A stretch of 64,000 nucleotides of DNA, from the NCBI GenBank assembly GCA_023957775.1, contig JAMLGR010000012.1, forward strand, positions 62,001 through 126,000, read 5' to 3'. The DNA is from Fimbriimonadaceae bacterium. Its GTDB lineage: Bacteria; Armatimonadota; Fimbriimonadia; Fimbriimonadales; Fimbriimonadaceae. A program made the translations under genes and the position numbers. Under the pieces are notes generated by a model. That model ran no database searches, was not told the DNA's origin, and saw only the letters and a program-made list of their open reading frames with translations. This document shows, piece after piece, positions 50,661 through 58,993 of this stretch (positions are counted from its first letter, which is position 1; each line of letters starts with the position of its first letter).

Positions 50661-52118
50661 CTCGGCCACGTCGCGCGCGAGCTTCTCTCTGGACGCCCTC
50701 TCGATGTACATCATGTGCCCGGCGGTGTAGTACTGCCAGGAGATTCTCGAAAGGGCCTGGTCGTTCAGGTCCATGTGGTTCAGTGTGTAGTGAGCCGCTC
50801 CGAACGGGCAGGCGAGGTCGTACCACCCGTAGCACATCAGCAGGCGCATGTGGGGGTTGCGCACGAGCGCCGACCGCAGGGCCTCGCTCGTGTCGACGTA
50901 ACCGCCGGCGTCCCCCTCGTCCCAACCCCCTCCGTCGGTGTTGCGAATCCGGTACTTGAGCTCGGTGTGGTAGTTCAACTCCTGGCTGAGCGTGTCGCAG
51001 ATGCACGCGTAGAAGACCGGGCCCGTGGCCGCGTCGCTGGGGTCGTAGTCCGGACGATCTCCGACCTGCAGCGCGTCGGTTCCGGTCAGTCGGGCGTCGT
51101 AGCGCCCGGTCGTCTTGTTCTCGTCGCGCATCAGCTCTTTGAAGAAGCGGCCGTCGGACACGCGAAGGTGGGCTTGTCGGATGAAGGTCTCCGAGAGCCC
51201 CGTGAGCGCGCTCATCCGTTTCACGACCTGGGTCTCCTCCGCGGGGTCGATCGAGGTGCCCTGGAGCAGCGCGGCCGCGTACTCCCCCTTTGCGAACGCC
51301 TCGGCTTGGGCCGCGATCTGGTCGACGGTCAGTTTCTGCAACGCGGGCGAGAGCTTCTTGTGGTACCAGGCGGTCGTGGCGTAACTGGGGAGGAAACCGA
51401 TGAAGGGGAGGTCGTTGCCACGCGCTGCGTCGAGGGTGGCGTAGTTCATCGTCCCCGAGATGATGATCGCTCCGTTCAAGGCGATTCCCGAGCGCAGCAG
51501 CGAGGCGCTGAGTCCGGCCGTGCGGATGCCCCCGTAGCTCTCGCCGGCGAGGTAGACCGGCGAGCGGAACCGGTTGTATTTGGTCAAGAACGCCCGCACG
51601 AATTCGGTGAATGCCCGCAGATCCTGCTGCACCCCGTAGAACCGGCTCCCAAACTCGGGTTTGGCCAGGCGGCTGTAGCCCGTGCCCATGGCATCGACCA
51701 TCACGATGTCCGTCGACGGCAGCCAGGTGTCCTCGTTGTCCACCGCGTGGTACGGCGGCGCGGGCATGCTCCCATCGTCGTTCATCGCGACGCGCTTCGG
51801 GCCGATCGCACCCATGTGCAGCCAGAGCGAGGCCGAACCGGGACCGCCGTTGTAAGCGAACGTGATCGGCCGGCTCCCGACGTCCGCGCCGTCCTTGAAA
51901 TAGGCCGCGTAGAACATCTGCCCCTCGAGTTCGCCCGCGTCGCTGCGGATCGGGATGTGCCCGGCAACGGCCGTGTAATCGATCGTCTCTCCGCGCACCT
52001 GGATCGAGTGGCTCGTCTTGGCGACATAGCCGTCCAGCGCGTCGACGGCCATCGGCCCAGACTGCGCACCGCAGGTCGTAACGAGGAGAAGGACGGGTCC
52101 AAGCAGTCCGGCTCTCAT
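50643..52118 (-). CDS. secreted S10 family serine carboxypeptidase
   Basis: 491 residues with a signal-like N-terminus (MRAGLLGPVLLLVTTCGAQ). Carboxypeptidase-Y-type alpha/beta hydrolase: oxyanion region FAYNGGPGSASLWLHMGAIG, nucleophile Ser in YLAGESYGGIRTAG, Asp in MCYGWYDLACPFG, His in YYTAGHMMYIE. Removes C-terminal residues from peptides at acidic pH in characterised relatives. TAACCT ends 8 nt before the ATG. The stop codon lies in the hairpin repeat that follows tRNA-Ala. Confidence 0.93.
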   Translation of the reverse strand: MRAGLLGPVLLLVTTCGAQSGPMAVDALDGYVAKTSHSIQVRGETIDYTAVAGHIPIRSDAGELEGQMFYAAYFKDGADVGSRPITFAYNGGPGSASLWLHMGAIGPKRVAMNDDGSMPAPPYHAVDNEDTWLPSTDIVMVDAMGTGYSRLAKPEFGSRFYGVQQDLRAFTEFVRAFLTKYNRFRSPVYLAGESYGGIRTAGLSASLLRSGIALNGAIIISGTMNYATLDAARGNDLPFIGFLPSYATTAWYHKKLSPALQKLTVDQIAAQAEAFAKGEYAAALLQGTSIDPAEETQVVKRMSALTGLSETFIRQAHLRVSDGRFFKELMRDENKTTGRYDARLTGTDALQVGDRPDYDPSDAATGPVFYACICDTLSQELNYHTELKYRIRNTDGGGWDEGDAGGYVDTSEALRSALVRNPHMRLLMCYGWYDLACPFGAAHYTLNHMDLNDQALSRISWQYYTAGHMMYIERASREKLARDVAEFIRLR

Positions 52119-52156
52119 AGAGTCGCAGGTTACCCACCGCCCCGATTCCCGTCCCC

Positions 52157-52195
52157 CTTAACCCACTCTTAACGAATCGCTAACGTCGCCTTAAT
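52157..52195 (+). promoter_or_regulatory. Pho-box-like operator (four repeats, 11-bp period)
   Basis: CTTAAC (52157), CTTAAC (52168), GCTAAC (52179) and CTTAAT (52190) recur at an exact 11-bp period with 5-nt spacers. This is the layout bound by PhoB/PhoP-type regulators, and TTAACA-type hexamers are the known Bacillus PhoP half-sites. It stands about 60-75 bp upstream of a phosphate-porin-like gene. Confidence 0.7.
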
Positions 52196-52268
52196 CGCCC
52201 GCCCCGAAACTCCCAAGCGTCCGCATCGTCGGCAGAAGCCGGCGAAGACGAGCATGGGGGTGCTCTTA

Positions 52269-53597
52269 ATGAACAGGAAACTCATCTGGTTGGGACTTGC
52301 CGCCGTCGCGGCGCTCGCGAACGCGCAGGGAACCACCGCCGATCCGTCCCTTGACAAACAGCAGGCCAGGGCCCTGCTCGAACAGCGCCAGTCGGAAGTC
52401 CGAGAACTCTCGGCAGGCGCGAGGGAGGTCTCGAGAAAGATCGGCGAACTGGCGATCAAGGGCGATGTCGCGACCGACAAAGGCGCCTTGGACGAGTTGA
52501 AGAAGCTCGTCGCCGAACTTCAGGAGATCAACGAGCGACTGGCCAAGGTCGAAGACGCCGTCGCCGGCATCCACGACTGGATCGATGCCCGTCCGACGGC
52601 GCCCAAGGCCGAGGACGAGGATGCGAAGAAGCTCAAGCTTTCGAACTACCTGCAGTTCCAGTACCGGGACAGCGGCGAAGAGGGCAAAGAGCAGAGCTCG
52701 TTCAATCTCCGCCGATTGCGCATGGGATTCGGCTACCAAGCCGATGCCCGAACGAGCGCCAAAGTCAGCTTCGACCTCGCCACGGGCAGCTCCCAGACCG
52801 CTGCCGAGCTGAAGGACGCGTACATCACCTATGTGGCGAGCGAGGGCGCCGGAGGGCCGACGGAGTTCCGAGCCGGCCAATTCGATCTCCCGATGGGCTA
52901 CGAGATCGGTCGCTCGTCCAGCCAGCGCGAATTCCCGGAGCGCTCGAAGTACAACCGAACCCTCTGGGACGGCGAGCGCGTGCGCGGCGTGCAGGTCAAG
53001 CATGGCGTCGGCGACCACACGTCCCTCGTCGCCGGTCTGATCAACTCCCTGTCGGTCAAGGATAAGGAGTCGGCGTTCGCCAGCCCGGACGGAGGCGCCC
53101 AGTCGGGGTACGTGGGAGTCCGGTACGAGACCAACCGCACGACGGCCGGCATCGGATACCTTCGCGGCGATCGTCCCGCGTTCACCGGAGGCGGAGGCAC
53201 TTCGCCCAAGGTCGATGACCGTTACTACCTTTACGCGGACGTGCAGCACAACGGACTGCTGGATCCCAACGTCTTCGTGCGCGCCGAGGCGATGGTGGGC
53301 AAGGATCGGGTGCCGAGTGCGACGGGGAGCGCGGGCCGCACGGCCAACAAACTGGGTGGTTACCACCTCCTTGTGGGCTACAACGTAAACGCCCGAAACC
53401 AGATCTTCGCCCGCTATGGGACGTTCGATCCCGATCGCGACACCGACGGCGATCTGTTCAAGGAGTACGGGCTCGGTTATCGGTACTTCATCAACGCGGC
53501 GACGATGGTGACCCTCACCCACGAGGTGATGGAGGACCCCTCGCTCTCCACCACGCGCTACAACGTGACGACGCTGCGCTGCCAGTTCAAGTTCTAG
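52269..53597 (+). CDS. outer-membrane porin, phosphate-selective OprO/OprP-like
   Basis: 442 residues from the ATG at 52269; an ATG at 52254 in the same frame would add five residues before the signal MNRKLIWLGLAAVAALANAQ. Residues 30-110 form a coiled coil (ELKKLVAELQEINERLAKVE). The barrel runs from LSNYLQFQYRDSGEEG and includes RRLRMGFGYQADARTSAKVS and FRAGQFDLPMGYEIGRSSSQ, the pattern of OprO/OprP porins, and it ends in RCQFKF with terminal Phe. The Pho-box-like repeats upstream support phosphate uptake and induction on phosphate starvation. Confidence 0.85.
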   Translation: MNRKLIWLGLAAVAALANAQGTTADPSLDKQQARALLEQRQSEVRELSAGAREVSRKIGELAIKGDVATDKGALDELKKLVAELQEINERLAKVEDAVAGIHDWIDARPTAPKAEDEDAKKLKLSNYLQFQYRDSGEEGKEQSSFNLRRLRMGFGYQADARTSAKVSFDLATGSSQTAAELKDAYITYVASEGAGGPTEFRAGQFDLPMGYEIGRSSSQREFPERSKYNRTLWDGERVRGVQVKHGVGDHTSLVAGLINSLSVKDKESAFASPDGGAQSGYVGVRYETNRTTAGIGYLRGDRPAFTGGGGTSPKVDDRYYLYADVQHNGLLDPNVFVRAEAMVGKDRVPSATGSAGRTANKLGGYHLLVGYNVNARNQIFARYGTFDPDRDTDGDLFKEYGLGYRYFINAATMVTLTHEVMEDPSLSTTRYNVTTLRCQFKF

Positions 53598-53637
53598 CGC
53601 CTCCACGGGTCCAGGGCGAGGGTACGCTCGGCGAACC

Positions 53638-54939
53638 ATGCATGGGATCGCTCGCGCGTCGCTCGCCCTGGTTGCGCTGGCCCTTGGAGGACAGCAGGCT
53701 CCCTTCAAAAACGTCCAGGTCGGGCCGCTGGAAGGCAATGGGACCGGGTTCGAACCCAGCGTCGCCGTCAGCCGCAAGAACCCGCGCAACATCCTGACCG
53801 CCACCATGCAGACCGCGGTGTCCACCGCCAACCGAGGCGAGTCGTGGCGGTCGGTTCCCATGAAGTCCAGCCTCGGCGAGGCGGGAGACCCCGCGCTCCT
53901 CTCCGACGCCGATGGCAATTTCTACTTCTTCCACCTCTCCAACGGCAGCCAACCGAACGGGTGGCTTGACCGCATCGTGTGCCAGAAGTCCAAAGACGGG
54001 GGCCTGACGTGGTCCGACGGCGCGTCGATCGGGTTCAACCACCCCGCCGATCAGGACAAGGCGTGGCCGGCCGCCCACCCGACGAAACCGTTCCTATGCG
54101 TCTCGTGGACGCAGTTCGACAAGTACGGCTCGCGCGCCCCGACCGACCACTCCAATATCCTGTTTAGCGCGAGCGGCGACGCGGGCGAGACGTGGAGTCC
54201 CGCGGTGAGGATCAACGACCTCTCCGGAGACTGCTTGGACGGCGACGACACGACCGAAGGCGCCGTCCCGGCCATCGACGCGGCGGGCAACGTCTACGTG
54301 GCGTGGTCGCTGAGCGGAACGCTCTACTTCGACCGCAGCGCGGACGGAGGCAAGACGTGGCTGAAGAAGGACGTCGTCGTCGGCCCCCAGGTCGGCGGGT
54401 GGGACATGACGATTCCCGGCATCGGGCGCGCCAACGGGATGCCCGTCCTCATGGTGGACAACAGCAAAGGACCCCACGCGGGAACGCTCTACATCCTGTG
54501 GGCCGACCAGCGGGCGGGCGAAAACGACACCGACGTGTTTCTCACGCGATCGACCGACCGGGGCGACACGTGGTCCAAACCCCTGCGCGTGAACAAGGAC
54601 GGCCCCGGCAAGCACCAGTTCTTCCCGTGGCTGGCCGTGGACGATGCCACGGGCTACCTCTACGCGGTCTACTACGACCGCCGCGCCTACGACGACCTTC
54701 GAACCGACGTCGTGGTGGCGCACTCGACCGACGGGGGCGCCACGTTCAAGGAGACCGTGGTCAGCGAGAAGCCGTTCACCCCGGGGACCGGCGCGTTCTT
54801 CGGCGACTACAACAACATCTCCGCCCACCGGGGCACGATCGTGCCGATCTGGACGCGCATGGACGGGCGGCGCACGACGGTGTGGACGACGATCCTCTCG
54901 CACGAGGATCTCGTGTCGGGGGCGCCCGCCCGCCGGTAG
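53638..54939 (+). CDS. secreted sialidase-like (BNR/Asp-box) protein
   Basis: 433 residues with a signal (MHGIARASLALVALALGGQ). Several Asp-box beta-propeller motifs: SKDGGLTWSDGASI, SGDAGETWSPAVRI, SADGGKTWLKKDVV, STDRGDTWSKPLRV, STDGGATFKETVVS, spaced as in a six-bladed propeller. The Arg triad and Tyr of true sialidases were not confirmed, so this may only be a propeller with another role. It lies between the porin and the hisN operon with its own short upstream region. Confidence 0.83.
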   Translation: MHGIARASLALVALALGGQQAPFKNVQVGPLEGNGTGFEPSVAVSRKNPRNILTATMQTAVSTANRGESWRSVPMKSSLGEAGDPALLSDADGNFYFFHLSNGSQPNGWLDRIVCQKSKDGGLTWSDGASIGFNHPADQDKAWPAAHPTKPFLCVSWTQFDKYGSRAPTDHSNILFSASGDAGETWSPAVRINDLSGDCLDGDDTTEGAVPAIDAAGNVYVAWSLSGTLYFDRSADGGKTWLKKDVVVGPQVGGWDMTIPGIGRANGMPVLMVDNSKGPHAGTLYILWADQRAGENDTDVFLTRSTDRGDTWSKPLRVNKDGPGKHQFFPWLAVDDATGYLYAVYYDRRAYDDLRTDVVVAHSTDGGATFKETVVSEKPFTPGTGAFFGDYNNISAHRGTIVPIWTRMDGRRTTVWTTILSHEDLVSGAPARR

Positions 54940-54942
54940 AAT
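54937..54942 (+). promoter_or_regulatory. -10 box of a leaderless transcript (hisN-ruvX-mltG-yqeG-aroE-sua5 operon)
   Basis: TAGAAT, then TGCCGA (6 nt), then the ATG at 54949. The box overlaps the stop codon of the preceding gene. Confidence 0.55.
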
Positions 54943-54948
54943 TGCCGA

Positions 54949-55701
54949 ATGTCGCCACGGCTCGAATTCGCCCTGGATGCGGTCGTCAAAGCCGGGCGCG
55001 GCACCCTCGCCCACTTTCAAATCGGGACCCCGGTGGAGCTTAAGGCCGACGCGTCGCCGGTGACCGTCGCGGATCGAGAAGCCGAAACCACCGTGCGCGC
55101 GATGCTGGCTCGGGCCTATCCGGGAGAGGCGATCCTCGGCGAGGAGGAGGGGGCCTCGGGCTCGGGCGCGGGCCGCTGGGTGCTCGACCCCATCGATGGG
55201 ACCAAATCCTTCATCAGCGGCGTGCCGCTCTTTGCGACCCTGCTCGCCTACGAGATCGAGGGCGTGCCCCAACTGGGGGCGTGCTACTTTCCCGCGCTCG
55301 ACGAGATGGTCCATGCGGAGCGCGGCCAAGGCGCGTTCTGGAACGGCCGCCCGTGCCGGGTCTCCGCCCAAAGCGATTTGGCGAGCGCCGTGCTCGCGTG
55401 CGGGAGCCACAAGGCCTTCGACGAGCACGGACGCCTGGACGGCCTCATCGACCTCGCGCACCGCACGCGCGCCACGCGCACGTGGGGCGACGCCTTCGGG
55501 TACGCGCTCGTGGCCACGGGAAGGGTCGAGGCGATGATCGACCCGATCGTCGCGCGCTGGGATCTGGCCGCGATGGAAGTGATCGTCGAAGAGGCCGGAG
55601 GGCGCTTCACCGACTTCGACGGCGGCCTCCACCCGAGCACGTGCGCGGTGGCCTCGAACGGATGGCTCCACGAGTCGGTGCTCGAGGCTTTCCGCAGATG
55701 A
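54949..55701 (+). CDS. inositol-monophosphatase family phosphatase, HisN-like
   Basis: 250 residues. Mg-dependent Li-sensitive phosphatase fold: ILGEEEG, WVLDPIDGTKSFISGVPLFA and WDLAAMEVIVEEAGGRFTDF carry the metal ligands. DGTKSFISG with the following VPLFATLLA is the form seen in histidinol-phosphatases of this family (HisN), so histidine synthesis is the likely job, although inositol-phosphatase activity cannot be excluded. First gene of a six-gene overlapping operon; its stop overlaps the ruvX ATG. Confidence 0.82.
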   Translation: MSPRLEFALDAVVKAGRGTLAHFQIGTPVELKADASPVTVADREAETTVRAMLARAYPGEAILGEEEGASGSGAGRWVLDPIDGTKSFISGVPLFATLLAYEIEGVPQLGACYFPALDEMVHAERGQGAFWNGRPCRVSAQSDLASAVLACGSHKAFDEHGRLDGLIDLAHRTRATRTWGDAFGYALVATGRVEAMIDPIVARWDLAAMEVIVEEAGGRFTDFDGGLHPSTCAVASNGWLHESVLEAFRR

Positions 55702-56108
55702 GGGTCGTGGCCGTGGATTTCGGTTCGAAGCGCATCGGGCTGGCGGTCGGCGACTCCGACCTGCGCGTGGCCTCACCGCTCGAAACCCTGGCGGCTTCCG
55801 GCTCGCTCCAACGCGACGCCCGTGCGATCGACGAAGTGGCGCGGCGCGAGGAGGCCGGGGCGCTGGTCGTGGGCTTGCCGTTGGACGAGCGGGGCGAGTC
55901 CACGGCGATGTCGCGGGTCTGCGCGCAGCTCGCCGAGCGTTTGGAAGAGTTGAAGTGGACCGTACACACCCAGGACGAGTCGATGAGCAGCATCCAGGCC
56001 GAAGCGGGCCTGGTCTACGACAAGGCGAGCCAGCGGCGCCGGCGCCGGGACGCGGCGGCGGCGTGCGTGATCCTCGAGAGGTTTTTTGATGCCCAAGGCG
56101 CGTCGTAA
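55698..56108 (+). CDS. ruvX: RuvX/YqgF family nuclease
   Basis: 136 residues. RNase-H-like fold: VVAVDFGSKRIGLAVGDSDL contains the first catalytic Asp, GALVVGLPLDERGE the second motif, and RRRRDAAAACVILERFF the C-terminal Asp. The usual DER-T motif reads DESMSSIQAEA here. The family trims pre-16S rRNA ends and was first named a Holliday resolvase. The ATG overlaps the hisN-like stop (ATGA), and the gene end overlaps mltG by 20 bp. Confidence 0.9.
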   Translation: MRVVAVDFGSKRIGLAVGDSDLRVASPLETLAASGSLQRDARAIDEVARREEAGALVVGLPLDERGESTAMSRVCAQLAERLEELKWTVHTQDESMSSIQAEAGLVYDKASQRRRRRDAAAACVILERFFDAQGAS

Positions 56109-57090
56109 GGTCGGACGGTGGATCGTCGTCGCCGCGCTCATGGCGCTCGCGGGCGCCGCGCTGTGGCTCCAGCGAGAGATCGAACCCACCGCCCCCGGCC
56201 CCGCCTTCTACGTGCGCATCGATCGCGCCACCCCATTGGAGCGCGTTCTGGCGGACCTGCAGGCCAAGGGGGCGGTGCGCAACGCGGCGGCGATGCGCTT
56301 CTACGCCCTGCTGCGCCGCAAGGCGCAGGACGTGGGCACAGGCACCTTCGAGTTGCGGCCGGGCCTGAGGCCGGACCCCCTCCTGGCCGCGCTCCGCAAG
56401 CCGGTGCGGCAGATGGTGCGCATACCCGAGACGAACTGGAGCACCCGCACCGCGAACATCCTCGAGCGGGAAGGGGTCACCACCGCCGCCCAGTACAACG
56501 AGTGGGTGGCCAAACCCGAGGCGTTCGAGGGGTACGTGCAGTTCCCGCTGCCGAAGGACAGCCTCGAGGGCTACCTGTACCCCGACACCTACGACCTGCC
56601 GCCTCTCCTCGGGGCCGAGCAGGTGGTGAGGCGCCAGTTGAAGAACTTTGAGAAGCGGGTGTGGACGGGGCTCGACCGGCCCAAGGACCTGCACCGGGTG
56701 CTCACCGTGGCGTCGCTCGTCGAGCTGGAGGTCATGCGCGACGAGGAGCGCCCGATCGTGGCGGGTGTCATCGAGAATCGGCTCGCCCGAAACATGCGTC
56801 TCCAGATCGACGCGACCGTGTTGTTTGCGATGAAGAAGTGGCAGAACCTGACGTTCAAGCAGATTCGGGAGACGGACTCGCCCTACAACACGTATCTCCA
56901 CGCCGGGCTGCCCCCGGGACCGATCTGCTCGCCGAGCGTGAAGAGCATCGAAGGCGCGCTGCACCCCGCGAAGCACAACTACCTCTACTACGTGGCGCTG
57001 CCCGACGGCCGCCACCTCTTCTCGGCGACCTACTCGGAACACCTTAAGAACATCCAGAAGCGGAAGGCGGCTCTGGCGGAGCGGCCGTGA
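56089..57090 (+). CDS. mltG: endolytic transglycosylase MltG
   Basis: 333 residues from the ATG at 56089, with GAGAGG 7 nt upstream inside ruvX. One N-terminal membrane helix (IVVAALMALAGAALWLQ) anchors it facing the periplasm. YceG-type domain: FEGYVQFPLPKDSLEGYLYP, catalytic Glu in VASLVELEVMRDEE, LQIDATVLFAM, SPYNTYLHAGLPPGPICSPS. It cleaves nascent glycan strands and so sets their length during wall synthesis. The overlap with ruvX and linkage to aroE are widespread in bacteria. Confidence 0.93.
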   Translation: MPKARRKVGRWIVVAALMALAGAALWLQREIEPTAPGPAFYVRIDRATPLERVLADLQAKGAVRNAAAMRFYALLRRKAQDVGTGTFELRPGLRPDPLLAALRKPVRQMVRIPETNWSTRTANILEREGVTTAAQYNEWVAKPEAFEGYVQFPLPKDSLEGYLYPDTYDLPPLLGAEQVVRRQLKNFEKRVWTGLDRPKDLHRVLTVASLVELEVMRDEERPIVAGVIENRLARNMRLQIDATVLFAMKKWQNLTFKQIRETDSPYNTYLHAGLPPGPICSPSVKSIEGALHPAKHNYLYYVALPDGRHLFSATYSEHLKNIQKRKAALAERP

Positions 57091-58187
57091 GCGGCTTTCC
57101 CATCGGCGATTTCGATCGCTCCGCCGTGCCGTTCCTGCTCCGGCGCGTGTGTCCCCTCCAGTCGGTCGAAACGCTCGTGGACGTGGATCTGGACCAACTT
57201 CACGCCAAGGGGAAGACGCTGATTCTGCTCGACGTGGACAACACCCTTCTCCCGTGGCGGGGTCTCGAGATTCCCGCGACCACCCGTGCCTGGATCGCCC
57301 ACGCGCGACAGTTGGGGTTCAAGATGTGCATCCTGAGCAACACCCGCCACCCCGAGCGGTTGGAGCGTCTCGCGGGAGAGCTGGACATCGCCTTCCGGCG
57401 CGGGCGGTTCAAACCCAGCACCCACATGTACCAGATGGCGCTCGACGAGTTCGGGGTCGAGGCGGACGAAGCCGTGATGATCGGCGACCAGCTCTTCACG
57501 GACGTGCTGGGTGCGAACCGCGCAGGCATCGACTCCGTGTGGGTGCGCCCGATGACGGGGCGGGACTTCATCGGCACGAAGGTGAGCCGCATGGGCGAGT
57601 TCCTGGTGCGCCGGACGTTCCACCGCGCCCTGCGGAAAGAGGGGGATTTGATGCAGAATGGCGCGGTGTCCGCAACCTCCTCGCTGATGGGGCGGCCGGT
57701 GGTCCGCCAGTTCATCAAGTTCTGCATCGTGGGTGGAACCTCCACCGTGATCGACGTGGGGTTGCACTACGTGCTGATGTTCGTGCTCACGGTGAACGGC
57801 GAGCTGCTCTCGCTCGCGTTCGGCCGCTGGCTCCTCACCGCGACCGGCAGCGTGGCTCCCGACGCGGGCGACGCGACGCAGATCAGCTTCACCGTGTTCA
57901 AGGTGGTGTCCGCGAGCGTCGCGATCCTCAACTCCTTCATCTGGAATCGGCGGTGGACCTTCCGCATCCGCGGCAAGGAGGACCGGCACCGGCAGTTGGT
58001 GAAGTTCGTGGCCGTGGCCGTGATCGGGATGGTGCTGAACACGCTGATCGCTTCGGGCCTGAACTCGGTGATCCCGGGCCATCCCAAGCGGTCTTGGGCC
58101 ATCGCGACCGCGGTCGCCACCGTCGCCGTCGCCTTCTGGAACTTCATGGGGCAGAAGCTCTGGACCTTCCGCGCCAAGCCGCAATGA
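57087..58187 (+). CDS. YqeG-type HAD phosphatase fused to a GtrA-like membrane domain
   Basis: 366 residues from GTG (GTGA overlap with mltG). Residues 1-175: HAD subfamily IIIA phosphatase with LILLDVDNTLLPWRG, ILSNTRHPERLERL and AVMIGDQLFTDVLGANRAG, as in YqeG/phosphatidylglycerolphosphatase-like proteins. Residues 205-366: GtrA-like four-helix membrane domain starting VVRQFIKFCIVGGTSTVIDV and including NSFIWNRRWTFRI. GtrA proteins are linked to lipid-linked sugar movement. An internal ATG at 57651 could also give the membrane part alone. The pairing suggests action on a membrane lipid phosphate. Confidence 0.85.
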   Translation: MSGFPIGDFDRSAVPFLLRRVCPLQSVETLVDVDLDQLHAKGKTLILLDVDNTLLPWRGLEIPATTRAWIAHARQLGFKMCILSNTRHPERLERLAGELDIAFRRGRFKPSTHMYQMALDEFGVEADEAVMIGDQLFTDVLGANRAGIDSVWVRPMTGRDFIGTKVSRMGEFLVRRTFHRALRKEGDLMQNGAVSATSSLMGRPVVRQFIKFCIVGGTSTVIDVGLHYVLMFVLTVNGELLSLAFGRWLLTATGSVAPDAGDATQISFTVFKVVSASVAILNSFIWNRRWTFRIRGKEDRHRQLVKFVAVAVIGMVLNTLIASGLNSVIPGHPKRSWAIATAVATVAVAFWNFMGQKLWTFRAKPQ

Positions 58188-58993
58188 GCGTCTTCGAGTG
58201 GCGGGACGCGCCCGATGGGCTGGCGTACGCCGTTCTCGGCGATCCGGTGGGGCACTCCTGGTCGCCCGCGATGCACAACGCGGCGTTCGAGGCGTTGGGG
58301 ATGCGCGAGCGCTACGGCGCGATCCGCGTGCCGTCCGGGGAGTTGCGGGCAGCCCTGGAACGGCTGGCCGCTCAGGGGGCGCGAGGGGTGAACATCACGG
58401 TGCCGCTGAAGGCCGAGGCGTTGGCGTGGGCGTCCCATCCCGATGCGCTCGCCGTGCGCGTCGGCGCGGCGAACACGTTGGACTTGGCGGCGGGAAGGGC
58501 GACCAACACCGACGTGCCGGGCTTTAGGGAGGCTTTGGAGGGGCTGGATCCCCTGCCGCGCTCGGTGGCGGTGCTCCTGGGGGCCGGAGGCGCCGCGCGG
58601 GCCGCAGCGGTGGCCCTGGCCGACGCGGGCTTCGAGCTGCGCGTGTTCAACCGAACGCGCGCGCGCGCCGAGCAGATGTTGGCGGAGCTGGGGCTGGACG
58701 GCACCGTGTTGGAGGAGCCCAACGCCCGGGATGCGGGAGTGGTGGTGAACGCGACCTCGGGCGGGCTGCATGGCGATGGCGTGGCGGTCGATTGGGACGG
58801 TCTGGCGCCGGGCGCCGTGGCGATGGACCTCGCCTACGGACCCGCCGCGGAGCCCTTCGTCCGTGCCGCGACGGGGCGGGTCGCTCGCGTGGCCGACGGC
58901 AAATCGATGTTGGTGGCCCAGGGGGCGCTCTCTTTTGAGTGGTGGACGGGCATTCGGGCGCCCCGAGAAGTCATGCTTAGAGCGATTCCATGA
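58184..58993 (+). CDS. aroE: shikimate dehydrogenase
   Basis: 269 residues. Reduces 3-dehydroshikimate to shikimate with NADPH in aromatic amino acid synthesis. The substrate domain shows LGDPVGHSWSPAMHNAAFEA and the catalytic Lys in GVNITVPLKAEAL; the cofactor domain has VLLGAGGAARAAAVALADAG and FNRTRARAEQ (NADP-type), then VVNATSGGLHGDG. ATGA overlaps at both ends link it to the yqeG::gtrA and sua5 genes. Confidence 0.95.
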   Translation: MSVFEWRDAPDGLAYAVLGDPVGHSWSPAMHNAAFEALGMRERYGAIRVPSGELRAALERLAAQGARGVNITVPLKAEALAWASHPDALAVRVGAANTLDLAAGRATNTDVPGFREALEGLDPLPRSVAVLLGAGGAARAAAVALADAGFELRVFNRTRARAEQMLAELGLDGTVLEEPNARDAGVVVNATSGGLHGDGVAVDWDGLAPGAVAMDLAYGPAAEPFVRAATGRVARVADGKSMLVAQGALSFEWWTGIRAPREVMLRAIP

